Source: CAYNNP01 sp964398215 (lineage in GTDB: Bacteria; Planctomycetota; Planctomycetia; Pirellulales; Pirellulaceae). From it: 12,660 nucleotides of DNA. The translations under genes were made by a program, and so were the position numbers. Of this stretch, positions 1 through 9,888 are shown piece by piece; positions within the stretch are counted from its first letter, which is position 1, and each line of letters starts with the position of its first letter. The stretch is taken from contig CAYNNP010000196.1 of the NCBI GenBank assembly GCA_964398215.1, positions 1 to 12,660 on the forward strand. The letters are read 5' to 3'. The notes beneath the pieces were generated by a model. That model did no database searches. It was not told the DNA's origin and worked only from the letters and a program-made list of their open reading frames with translations.

Positions 1-55
1 AGCGAGGGACAATCAATCTTGACTCGGTCCCTCGCTCACGCTTCGGGTTACCAAA
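1..55. repeat. Partial palindromic dispersed repeat (left copy)
   Basis: Positions 1-10 (agcgagggac) pair perfectly with 27-36 (gtccctcgct) around a 16-nt spacer. The right arm continues to 52 (ending cgcttcgggttacc), so the left arm presumably extends beyond the window start to give arms of about 26 bp. The same element occurs in opposite orientation at 12336-12416, with only one mismatch between 27-52 and the reverse complement of 12340-12365. Translating the right-hand copy gives GNPKRQRGTEF, which I recognise from spurious hypothetical proteins of Rhodopirellula, so I infer a genome-wide repeat family. No coding function is seen. Confidence 0.8.
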
Positions 56-75
56 GAAACGCGACTGCAAAACTC

Positions 76-104
76 ACGCCATGGGGGCGTATGCACACTA
101 ACAC
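76..104 (-). terminator. Weak possible terminator of the response regulator gene
   Basis: On the minus strand, acgcc/ggcgt (positions 90-86 and 80-76) form a 5-bp stem with a 5-nt loop. The stem is followed by gag and then four T residues. It lies 22-36 nt past the stop codon at 112-114. The stem is short and the T tract modest, so this is only a plausible intrinsic terminator. The palindromic repeat at 1-55, further downstream, could also stop or stabilise the transcript. Confidence 0.25.
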
Positions 105-111
105 AGCCTGC

Positions 112-1599
112 TTACTCGCCGTCGTCGTCTTTTTTGTACTTATCGAGCCTTCGGTAGATTGTTCTTGGGGCGATGCCTAGAACTTTGGCGGCTTCTTCTC
201 GGTTGTTGCTGGTCAGCTTTAGCGTTTCTTCGATCGCCCAACGCTCAATGACCGCCATCTCTTGGCCGATTAGATCCGACGGTCCGGAAGACGTCGGCGA
301 CGCAGCGTTTTCGTCTGACGATTCAGAGCTACTTGGCGGATTTGGTTTTACACCAACACTTGCCGGTTGCGGATCGGAATCGCTGGCAAGCTCTGGTGGC
401 AGATCGTCTAGGTCAAGAGTCCCGTCAGTATCCAAGACGATCATGGTTTCAACAAAGTTGCGGAGTTGACGAACGTTGCCTGGCCAATCGTAGGCAAAGA
501 ACCTTTTCGTGGCCGCCGGAGTGAAGTGCGCGGCCTTCTTCTCATAGCGGCGCAAAAACATGCGGCGAAAGTGATCCATCAGTGGAACGATGTCGTCTTT
601 GCGGGCGCGAAGTGGCGGCAGTTCGATGGTGACAACTTTCAACCGGTGGTAGAGGTCTTCGCGAAAGTTGCCGGCTTGGATCATGTCTTCCAGTGGCTGA
701 TTCGTTGCGGACACCAGACGCACGTTCACCTTTTGCGATTTATTGCCGCCAACACGCGTGACTTTACTCTCTTCCAAGACACGCAAGAGTTTGATTTGAG
801 TCGCAGCTGGCATGTCGCCGACTTCATCCAGAAACAAAGTCCCACCGTTGGCATACTGAAACGCGCCTTCGCGATCCGCCACCGCCCCGGTAAACGAACC
901 TTTCACGTGCCCGAACAACTCGCTTTCAACCAAGTTCTCTGCGATAGCACCTGTGTTGATTGCCACGATGCGTTTGTTGCGCCGTGAACTGTTTTGGTGG
1001 ATCGCTTGAGCAATGACTTCTTTGCCCGTACCGTTCTCGCCGGTGACCAGGACAGTTGCGTCAGTCGCCGCGATACGGCGTACGCGATCAATCACTGCCT
1101 GCATTTCCTTGCTGGTACAGATGATCCCTTCAAAGCCGAACTTTTCATCCAACCGTTGCCGCAGCTCTGTATTCTGTTTCCGCAGCCAAACTGCGCCACC
1201 CGCTTTTTCTGCAATCGCTCGCAAGCGTTTGGGTGTTACTGGTTTTTCCAGAAAGTTAAAAGCGCCCAGTTGCATCGCTTCGACGGCTCGTGGCACAGTC
1301 GCGTGGCCGGTCAACATCACGACTTCGCAATCTGGCAACCGCTGGCGAGCCATCGCCAAGACTTTCATTCCATCGACATCGTTCATCACCATATCGGTAA
1401 TGATCACGTCGAAGGTTTCGCGTTGAATCAATTCAGCCGCTTCCGGGCCGCTGGTTGCGGTCGTGACTTGATAGCCGACCTTCTCCAAACTCTCCGTTGT
1501 TGCTCTGGCGAGCGCGGCTTCGTTATCGACGACCAGCACTCGCAAGCTTTCGGGTGAATAATCACTAGGGTCGTTTTCAATTGGTTCAAGTTTCGTCAT
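112..1599 (-). CDS. Sigma-54-dependent response regulator (NtrC family)
   Basis: A 495-residue, three-domain, two-component transcription activator expected to act in the cytoplasm on RpoN-dependent promoters. The receiver domain (about 18-135) has phospho-acceptor D69 in TDMVM, T97 and K119 (EKP). Its acidic pair reads VVDNE (D25, N26) instead of the usual VVDDE. The AAA+ domain (about 155-395) has Walker A GENGTGK (187-193), the sigma-54-contact loop GSFTGA (234-239, a variant of GAFTGA), Walker B TLFLDE (254-259) and a downstream FREDLYHRL arginine-finger segment. A Ser/Pro-rich linker (about 405-440) leads to a Fis-type helix-turn-helix at the C-terminus (EEAAKVLGIAPRTIYRRLDKY). The start is ATG at 1599 with no clear Shine-Dalgarno site. 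No histidine kinase is adjacent, so the partner and target genes are unknown. The family assignment is secure; a specific name such as AtoC or ZraR is not justified. Confidence 0.95.
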   Translation of the reverse strand: MTKLEPIENDPSDYSPESLRVLVVDNEAALARATTESLEKVGYQVTTATSGPEAAELIQRETFDVIITDMVMNDVDGMKVLAMARQRLPDCEVVMLTGHATVPRAVEAMQLGAFNFLEKPVTPKRLRAIAEKAGGAVWLRKQNTELRQRLDEKFGFEGIICTSKEMQAVIDRVRRIAATDATVLVTGENGTGKEVIAQAIHQNSSRRNKRIVAINTGAIAENLVESELFGHVKGSFTGAVADREGAFQYANGGTLFLDEVGDMPAATQIKLLRVLEESKVTRVGGNKSQKVNVRLVSATNQPLEDMIQAGNFREDLYHRLKVVTIELPPLRARKDDIVPLMDHFRRMFLRRYEKKAAHFTPAATKRFFAYDWPGNVRQLRNFVETMIVLDTDGTLDLDDLPPELASDSDPQPASVGVKPNPPSSSESSDENAASPTSSGPSDLIGQEMAVIERWAIEETLKLTSNNREEAAKVLGIAPRTIYRRLDKYKKDDDGE

Positions 1600-1694
1600 G
1601 CAAAGTTTCGCAGCTGAACAAATGTACTAACAAAAAATACCAAAAACTGACATCCACACTCAAAGTACAACGGGATCTCAACCGAAGAGTCTGT

Positions 1695-1861
1695 TATAGC
1701 CAGTGAGGGAAAACCCGCGAAGGTTACCCTCAACAACGCGTGATTGCAGATCTAGCCAAAACGTCTCCAATCTAAAACGCGTTAGCAAAGTCTTTCGCCC
1801 CAAAGACTTTGCCACTTAATAGCTCCTGCGGTTAGCTGCCCCATCCGCAGGGGCTATTTTT
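1695..1861 (+). ncRNA. Candidate structured small RNA, unclassified
   Basis: Four hairpins follow one another on the plus strand. Hairpin 1 pairs 1704-1709 with 1727-1732 and 1712-1715 with 1722-1725. Hairpin 2 pairs aacgcgt (1735-1741) and gattg (1742-1746) with caatc (1768-1772) and acgcgtt (1777-1783), leaving a four-base bulge. Hairpin 3 is a perfect 11-bp stem, gcaaagtcttt (1785-1795) with aaagactttgc (1802-1812), and a 6-nt loop. Hairpin 4 is the terminator at 1818-1861. The nearly back-to-back stems and plus-strand polarity, opposite to both flanking genes, suggest an independent RNA of roughly 160 nt. I do not see tRNA, tmRNA, SRP or RNase P signatures. The 5' end is a guess: tgttat at 1692-1697 could be a -10 box but lacks a good -35. 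An alternative is a minus-strand leader of the response regulator. Confidence 0.5.
1818..1861 (+). terminator. Intrinsic terminator, plus strand
   Basis: Positions 1818-1831 pair with 1845-1858 in a 14-bp stem with a single G-T wobble (1824/1852) and a 13-nt loop. A run of five T residues at 1857-1861 completes the stem base. The T run is on the plus strand only; read from carB (minus) the stem is preceded by A residues and followed by aagtgg, so it is not a classic terminator for carB. With no plus-strand protein gene upstream, it most simply terminates the candidate RNA. Confidence 0.75.
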
Positions 1862-1925
1862 ATGCGCTGCTCGAATCACGTCGTTTGACCAGAGCAAAAT
1901 TGGAAATGTTTACGGCGCCGAGTCG

Positions 1926-5177
<3,252 letters not shown>

Positions 5178-5190
5178 AGATTCGGTTCCT
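5178..5190 (-). promoter_or_regulatory. Ribosome binding site fixing the carB GTG start
   Basis: On the minus strand AGGA (5190-5187) is followed by nine bases and then GTG (5177-5175). This spacing, plus the family-typical N-terminus that follows, supports GTG as the true start. Confidence 0.65.
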
Positions 5191-5197
5191 AGGTGCG

Positions 5198-5215
5198 TTG
5201 GCCGTCATTGGCCAA
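5198..5215. repeat. Small inverted repeat in the carB leader
   Basis: ttggcc (5198-5203) and ggccaa (5210-5215) form a perfect 6-bp inverted repeat with a 6-base spacer, eight bases upstream of the carB ribosome binding site. It could be an mRNA hairpin affecting translation or a small operator. It could also be chance. Confidence 0.35.
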
Positions 5216-5384
5216 TTTGTTTTGTTAGCGTGCACATGATCAGCGGGACGCAGCTGCTCAGTCATTTTCGTGCAAATCTTGCTCTCGCAAAATTTCGACG
5301 AGGATAGCAAAAAAGCGACTGGGCGCAGAGGACCGGCAATCCGATTTTCGCGCGCTTTACAGCGCAAAAACGCCTCGTAAAACG

Positions 5385-5451
5385 CATAGCGAAAGTCGTC
5401 ATTACTTTTGGCAAACCACCTAAAACGAAGGTCTTGACGACTTTCGCTATG
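5385..5451. repeat. 17-bp perfect inverted repeat element
   Basis: catagcgaaagtcgtca (5385-5401) and tgacgactttcgctatg (5435-5451) are exact reverse complements around a 33-nt centre. This is far more than chance expects in a 600-bp gap and gives a hairpin-forming unit of 67 bp. There is no T tract on either side, so it is not a typical intrinsic terminator, and its position between divergent genes also argues against that role. I infer a REP/MITE-like dispersed element of the kind common in planctomycete intergenic DNA. No second copy is in this window. Confidence 0.75.
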
Positions 5452-5752
5452 GCCTTTCGATCAAGAGCGACGGCGGACAGCGGCACTAGCGTGTGAATTC
5501 GTCCCATTGAAACGAGCAAAAGCGGGCGATATGTTCTACTATTTGCAGGGCACGCAAAATAGCTAAGGGATTCTGGCGAGTCTTCTCTGATCACGGAAAG
5601 CCGTCGAGCTGGATCGAATCAGCGGGCAATCATTCTCTTTTTTAATGGCGGCGAGTGCCATGCAGTTCTCCAGTCGTCAGAAAAGGGTGCTGTTGACGCG
5701 GAAAAGACTGCGCGTGCTGAACGCATTCCTGGATGCTGGCGAGTCTACGATG

Positions 5753-5765
5753 AGGATTAAGTTTT
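5753..5765 (+). promoter_or_regulatory. Ribosome binding site of recQ
   Basis: AGGA (5753-5756, within gagga) stands nine bases before the ATG at 5766, one of the few good Shine-Dalgarno sites in the window, and supports that start. Confidence 0.65.
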
Positions 5766-7703
5766 ATGGGTGATGCGGGAATTGCAGAGCGATCTGCCTT
5801 GGAAGTGTTGAACCAGGATTTTGGGCTGCCTGATTTTCGTGAAGGCCAGCGGGCCGTCATTGATCGGCTTCTGGAAAGCAAGAACGTTGCCGCCGTTTTT
5901 CCCACCGGCGGCGGCAAAAGCCTGTGTTACCAATTGCCCAGCCAGATGTTTTCCGGAACAACGGTCGTTGTGTCACCGCTGATTGCTTTGATGAAAGATC
6001 AATGTGATGCGTTGGCCGCAAAAGGAATCAAGGCGGCGCGGCTGGACAGCAGTCTTTCCGGTGAAGAATATCGCAGGGTGACATCGGGTATCCGCTCCGG
6101 CGAGATCAAATTGCTGTATGTCGCTCCCGAGAGGTTTTTTAACGAAAGGTTTTTGGCTTCGATTGGGCAGCTGGACGTTTCGTTGTTCGCGATCGACGAA
6201 GCTCACTGCATCAGCCAATGGGGTCACAATTTTCGGCCGGATTACTTGAAGCTCGCGGAGCTGGCAAAGTCGCTTTCGGCAAAACGTATTTTGGCGCTAA
6301 CGGCCACCGCGACCCCAGGGGTTTTGGAAGACATTCGACAGGCGTTCGACATCGCACCGGATGATGCAATCGTCACCCAGTTCTTTCGCCCAAACTTGGC
6401 GCTCCGCAGCAACATTGTTGAACCGGCAGAGCAATACGATTTGTTGCTGCATCGGTTACAGGATCGCAAACGAGGATCCACGCTGGTTTATGTTTCGCGT
6501 CAAAAGACAGCAGAGCATCTGGCGGAACGATTGGTGGATGATGGATTTGATGCGGTTGCCTACCACGCGGGCATGGATTCCGAAGTTCGCAATAGCGTGC
6601 AAACTGCTTTCATCGAAAAAACGGATCAGATCGTCGTGGCAACGATCGCATTTGGGATGGGGATCGACAAGTCGGACATTCGGTACGTCTATCACTTCAA
6701 CCCGCCAAAGTCGTTGGAGTCATACGCGCAAGAGATCGGCAGGGCCGGACGCGATGGCACCGATGCTATCTGCGAAATGGTCCTGAACCCCGACGACCGC
6801 ATCGTGCTGGAGAACTTTACCTACGGTGATACGCCATCGCGGCACAATATCGGTCGCTTCATCGATATGATTGCCGGGCAGCCCGACGAATTCTATGTAT
6901 CGCACTATCGTCTTTCGTACGAAACCGACATTCGTATTTTGGTTGTGCGAACGTTGCTAACGTACCTGGAATTGGAAGGCTACATCAAAGGGACTTCGCC
7001 GCGATACGATTCGTACAAGGTCCAGCCCAGCGTTTCATCGAAGGAAATCCTGTCGCATTTTGATGGCGAACGCCGCGACTTTGTTGCCGCCGTGCTAGGG
7101 TCGCTTACCAAAGGCCGGACATGGTTCATGCTGAATATGGCTGTGACGGCAAAGCGATTGGATGTGCCTCGCGAACGAATTGTAAAGGCCATCGAATACA
7201 TGTCCGAAAAAGGGTGGATGGAAGTCAAAGTATCGGACTTGGTCCACGGCTACCGATGGCTAAAACGTTTTGATGAACCCAAGCTGTTGTCGGACGACTT
7301 GTTCGCTCGGTTAGAAAAACGTGAGGTCCAAGAGGTCGCGCGGATGGACCAAGTCTTTGATCTTGCCAAAGCGGAAGTTTGCCAAGCGGCGATGCTGTCG
7401 AACCACTTTGGTCAAGAGCTTGAATCGCCCTGCGGAACGTGCAGTTTCTGTATTGGCGAGGGGCCGATGGAGATGCCCGTCCGGCGCGAGCGGAAGCTTG
7501 GAACGTCGGTCGCGAAGCTCGTCGACGAGGTCACAGCGGAGTATCCCGACCACTTGGTGTCGGTGCGAGACAAGGCGCGTTTCCTGTGTGGATTGTCTTC
7601 GCCCAGATTCGTCCGCGCCCGCCTGACCCGTCACGATTCCTTCGGAGTCTGCGACCAGATCCCATTCCAAGATGTGATGCAGCAGCTATCCGAGATGGAA
7701 TAA
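5766..7703 (+). CDS. recQ: RecQ-family ATP-dependent DNA helicase, atypical C-terminus
   Basis: A 645-residue superfamily 2, 3'-5' DNA helicase expected to act in recombination and replication-fork repair. Visible motifs: motif 0 FREGQ (24-28), Walker A FPTGGGKS (45-52), DEAH (144-147) followed by the aromatic-rich loop CISQWGHNFRPDY (148-160), motif III LTATATP, and motifs V/VI (VATIAFGMGIDKSDIRYV; QEIGRAGRDG). The zinc-binding cysteines C539, C556, C559 and C562 have exactly the C-x16-C-x2-C-x2-C spacing of E. coli RecQ (380/397/400/403). They lie about 160 residues further from the N-terminus, and only 83 residues follow them. The stretch between helicase and zinc motif (about 345-535) looks winged-helix-like (LLTYLELEGYIKG; IEYMSEKGWMEVKV), while nothing resembles an HRDC domain at the end. 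The helicase assignment is firm; orthology with canonical RecQ, rather than a paralogous subfamily, is less certain. It is transcribed alone and converges on the oad operon. Confidence 0.92.
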   Translation: MGDAGIAERSALEVLNQDFGLPDFREGQRAVIDRLLESKNVAAVFPTGGGKSLCYQLPSQMFSGTTVVVSPLIALMKDQCDALAAKGIKAARLDSSLSGEEYRRVTSGIRSGEIKLLYVAPERFFNERFLASIGQLDVSLFAIDEAHCISQWGHNFRPDYLKLAELAKSLSAKRILALTATATPGVLEDIRQAFDIAPDDAIVTQFFRPNLALRSNIVEPAEQYDLLLHRLQDRKRGSTLVYVSRQKTAEHLAERLVDDGFDAVAYHAGMDSEVRNSVQTAFIEKTDQIVVATIAFGMGIDKSDIRYVYHFNPPKSLESYAQEIGRAGRDGTDAICEMVLNPDDRIVLENFTYGDTPSRHNIGRFIDMIAGQPDEFYVSHYRLSYETDIRILVVRTLLTYLELEGYIKGTSPRYDSYKVQPSVSSKEILSHFDGERRDFVAAVLGSLTKGRTWFMLNMAVTAKRLDVPRERIVKAIEYMSEKGWMEVKVSDLVHGYRWLKRFDEPKLLSDDLFARLEKREVQEVARMDQVFDLAKAEVCQAAMLSNHFGQELESPCGTCSFCIGEGPMEMPVRRERKLGTSVAKLVDEVTAEYPDHLVSVRDKARFLCGLSSPRFVRARLTRHDSFGVCDQIPFQDVMQQLSEME

Positions 7704-7712
7704 AGTTTTCAG

Positions 7713-7805
7713 CCAGTTCGTAGTACCGGCTTCAGCCGGAATCCGTTCTTTCTCAAGAGCCATTCGTTCCGAACGGCACCGCCTAAAAGCGGGACTACGA
7801 ACTTG
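7713..7805. repeat. Composite inverted-repeat element between convergent genes
   Basis: The ends agttcgtagt (7715-7724) and actacgaact (7794-7803) are perfect 10-bp inverted repeats, with three further paired bases (7726-7728 with 7790-7792) after one mismatch. Inside lie smaller stems: ccggct/agccgg (7727-7732 with 7735-7740), cgtt/aacg around 7765-7775, and ccgc/gcgg near 7779-7792. On the minus strand one frame reads RIPAEAGTTN, which I recall from spurious planctomycete proteins, so this is probably a dispersed REP-like unit. It begins about ten bases after the recQ stop and ends eight bases before the stop of the minus-strand operon. It could therefore act as a bidirectional transcript end, although no T tract is visible. 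Confidence 0.7.
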
Positions 7806-7812
7806 AAACACT

Positions 7813-8022
7813 CTAGCTTTTTGTTGACCATACTCGTGGAACGTGGTCGTCCCATTGAACGTGAATCGTATTTGGGTTGCAGCACACAGGGCAGTCTTCG
7901 ATGTACGACTGTTGATCACCTTCGGTGGGATCCAGCGGAATCACAATATCTTCTCCGCACGAATCGCAAACATACGAACCGTCGTTTTCATAGCTCGAGT
8001 ATTCTTCTTGTTCATCATCCAT
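7813..8022 (-). CDS. Small CPXCG-type cysteine-rich (zinc-ribbon-like) protein
   Basis: A 69-residue acidic protein with two cysteine pairs, C19-x2-C22-G and C44-P-V-C47 (plus C48). The connecting stretch (EDIVIPLDPTEGDQQSYIEDCPVCC) matches the pattern of the CPXCG cysteine-rich family, a small widespread family of unknown function. The four cysteines probably bind one Zn2+, an inference from spacing. The ATG at 8022 lies eight bases after the oadA stop with no Shine-Dalgarno site, so it is probably translated by coupling with oadA as the last gene of the oad operon. No signal peptide or membrane segment is seen, so a cytoplasmic location is expected. A link to the decarboxylase is suggested only by position. 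Confidence 0.8.
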   Translation of the reverse strand: MDDEQEEYSSYENDGSYVCDSCGEDIVIPLDPTEGDQQSYIEDCPVCCNPNTIHVQWDDHVPRVWSTKS

Positions 8023-8030
8023 GAGGCGAA

Positions 8031-9845
8031 CTACTGAATCGTTGCGAGCACTTCGCCGGTAGTGACCTGCTGGCCGACCGCTACATTGATCGCTTGGATC
8101 GTTCCGCCGGCCGGTGCAGGGACTTCCATTTCCATTTTCATGGCTTCCAAAATAACAATCGCCTGCCCTTCGTCAACTTTGTCTCCGACCTTTGCCACAA
8201 CCCGGTAGACAGCGCCTGGCATCTGAGCGATCACTTCGGTTGCCGGTCCCGATGCCGTTGTTGATGCGGCAGCCGGCGATCCCTCTCCCTGATCCTTGAT
8301 ACCGACACGATAGACTTTTCCGTCGACCGTCACCATGTCCTGTTCGATCGCCATGAAGATGTCTTTGCCATTGACCGTCACGGTGTATTGCGCCGTTCCG
8401 CTAGTAGCGACGACTCCGGAATCGGCGGCCGGTTTGGACTTGTCAATCTTGCGTACACCAACTTCCGCTTCACCCTTCAAGAACCGGATGCCTTTGTCCT
8501 TGCACGCCGCAGTGATGAAAATATTTTCATCCGTGATCGGCAAACCAGCTTCTTGCAAAGCCGCTTTGGCGGGCTCGATCCCTTTGTTTGGATCGGCATC
8601 GTTCAGCTCCAAGACCAGCTTGGTCGTGGGTTCAAGTTCCAATTGGTCCTTGGCAAGTTGGACGATTTCTGGATCTGGCGGGACAGGGGTTTTGCCAAAG
8701 TATCCCAGTACCATGCGTCCGTACGGCTCCGCGATCTTTTTCCACGGGCCGAACATCACATTGTTGAACGCCTGCTGAAAGTAAAACTGGGACACTGGGG
8801 TGACCGACGTCCCGAACCCGCCGCGCCGAACCACTTCGCTCATCGCCATGATGATTTCAGGGTACTTTTCCATGATCCCGTTATCACGCAGCATCTGCGT
8901 ATTCGCAGTCAGCGCGCCACCGGGCATGGGACTCCAAGGAATCAGCGGTTCAACAGTCGTTGCTTCGGGCGGCAAGAAATAGTCGCTCATGCAGTCCTTG
9001 AAGACCTCTTCGGCTTCACGAACTTTTTCGACATCGACATCCAGCTCGAAATCGCTGCCACGCAAGGCATGCCACATCACCAAAACATCCGGCTGGCAAG
9101 TCCCGCCTGAACACGGCGCCATCGAAAGATCGATCGCATCGGCACCAGCATCCAGCGCCGCCTTGTTCGCCAGCACGCTGACTCCGGCGGTTTCGTGAGT
9201 GTGGAAATGGATGAAAGCATCGCTGGGCAATATCTTTCGTGCCGCTGCGATCGTTTCGTAGACCTTGCTGGGAACTGCGGTACCAGACGCATCTTTAAAG
9301 CAAACCGCATCGAATGGAATGTCGGCGTCGAGTATTTGCTGAAGCGTTGATGTGTAGAATTCCGCATCATGTGCGCCTTGGCAACCCGGTGGCAGCTCCA
9401 TCAAAGTCACGCACACTTGATGCTTGAGGCCCGCGTCGGTGATGCACTGCCCGCTGTAGATCAGATTGTTGACGTCATTCAAAGCGTCAAAGTTGCGGAT
9501 GGTTGTCATCCCGTGTTTCTTGAACAGATCAGCGTGCAACTTGATGATGTCACTGGACTGCGAATCCAGGCCAACGACGTTGACGCCGCGAGCAAGGGTT
9601 TGCAAATTCGCATCGGGGCCAGCGGTTTCCCGAAAGGAATCCATCATGTCAAACGCGTCCTCGTTGCAGTAGAAATACAACGATTGGAATCGCGCGCCGC
9701 CGCCGGCCTCGAACCAGTTGATACCTGCATCACGAGCTGCTTCGACGGCAGGTAAAAAGTCCTTGGTGAAAACGCGAGCACCGAAGACGGATTGGAATCC
9801 GTCCCGAAACGCGGTGCACATGAATTTGACTTTCTTCTTGGCCAC
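8031..9845 (-). CDS. oadA: Oxaloacetate decarboxylase alpha subunit-like biotin carboxyltransferase
   Basis: A 604-residue alpha subunit of the Na+-pump decarboxylases. It would transfer CO2 from the substrate to its own biotin, which then delivers it to OadB for decarboxylation. The carboxyltransferase TIM barrel (about 5-300) keeps the metal and catalytic residues D15, K184 (FKDASG), H215 and H217 (HFHTHETAG) and the RNFDALND segment. However, the signature RDAHQS reads RDGFQS (14-19), and ECWGG reads EAGGG. A conserved second part (about 300-480; PMPGGALTANTQ, TSVTPVSQFYFQQA) leads through an Ala/Ser/Pro-rich linker to a biotinyl domain. The biotin-accepting lysine is K570 in EAMKMEM, 35 residues from the end, as usual. 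The start is GTG at 9845, giving MAKKKVKFMCTAFRDG, with M9 as a less likely alternative. It lies 43 bases after oadB. The substrate could be oxaloacetate, or an acyl-CoA as in methylmalonyl-CoA decarboxylase; related proteins are also annotated pyruvate carboxylase subunit B. Confidence 0.82.
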   Translation of the reverse strand: MAKKKVKFMCTAFRDGFQSVFGARVFTKDFLPAVEAARDAGINWFEAGGGARFQSLYFYCNEDAFDMMDSFRETAGPDANLQTLARGVNVVGLDSQSSDIIKLHADLFKKHGMTTIRNFDALNDVNNLIYSGQCITDAGLKHQVCVTLMELPPGCQGAHDAEFYTSTLQQILDADIPFDAVCFKDASGTAVPSKVYETIAAARKILPSDAFIHFHTHETAGVSVLANKAALDAGADAIDLSMAPCSGGTCQPDVLVMWHALRGSDFELDVDVEKVREAEEVFKDCMSDYFLPPEATTVEPLIPWSPMPGGALTANTQMLRDNGIMEKYPEIIMAMSEVVRRGGFGTSVTPVSQFYFQQAFNNVMFGPWKKIAEPYGRMVLGYFGKTPVPPDPEIVQLAKDQLELEPTTKLVLELNDADPNKGIEPAKAALQEAGLPITDENIFITAACKDKGIRFLKGEAEVGVRKIDKSKPAADSGVVATSGTAQYTVTVNGKDIFMAIEQDMVTVDGKVYRVGIKDQGEGSPAAASTTASGPATEVIAQMPGAVYRVVAKVGDKVDEGQAIVILEAMKMEMEVPAPAGGTIQAINVAVGQQVTTGEVLATIQ

Positions 9846-9888
9846 GGATTCTTTCGGGGGTAGAGGCGGTTGAAGGTTAGTAGGTTAT

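Larger units (their letters stand above)
1600..1925. other. 326-bp intergenic region with structured elements
   Basis: This gap separates the start of the response regulator gene (minus) from the stop of carB (minus). Positions 1600-1690 are A/T-rich on the plus strand and must hold the regulator's promoter, but I cannot pick a convincing -35/-10 pair or a sigma-54 TGGC-N8-TGC site. Positions 1704-1861 hold four successive hairpins ending in a plus-strand T run, annotated separately. Positions 1862-1925 show nothing notable. No credible protein-coding frame is present. Confidence 0.7.
5178..5765. other. 588-bp divergent intergenic region, carB/recQ
   Basis: The gap lies between divergently transcribed carB (minus) and recQ (plus) and so must hold both promoters. 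I could not find a convincing -35/-10 pair for either. It contains the carB leader inverted repeat (5198-5215), a small stem gcgct/agcgc with a 4-nt loop (5352-5365) and the 17-bp inverted repeat at 5385-5451. The open frames that cross it have no recognisable family, run through the repeat, and are judged non-coding. Positions 5461-5750 show no structure I can name. Confidence 0.6.

Noticed and set aside
466..987. A 173-codon plus-strand open frame opposite the response regulator
   Set aside because: It is the antisense shadow of the AAA+ domain, which has clear conserved motifs on the minus strand.
1647..1671. Sigma-70 promoter from ctgaca (1647-1652) and tacaac (1666-1671) for the candidate RNA
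   Set aside because: The spacing is only 13 bases and the -10 match is poor, so it was not annotated.
1818..1861. Intrinsic terminator for carB
   Set aside because: On the minus strand the stem is preceded by A residues and followed by aagtgg, with no T tract. The polarity fits only plus-strand transcription.
1695..1861. tRNA, tmRNA, SRP RNA or RNase P RNA
   Set aside because: No T-loop GGTTCGA, no CCA end, no SRP GGAAGCAGCC loop and no RNase P conserved core were found, so the element is left unclassified.
5262..5594. A 110-codon minus-strand open frame upstream of carB
   Set aside because: It runs through the 17-bp inverted repeat, has a basic low-complexity composition, no recognisable family and no ribosome binding site. 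It reads as repeat-derived.
7686..7919. A 77-codon minus-strand open frame overlapping the recQ end
   Set aside because: It lies across the composite repeat and overlaps the better supported CPXCG gene in another frame. The RIPAEAGTTN stretch is repeat translation.
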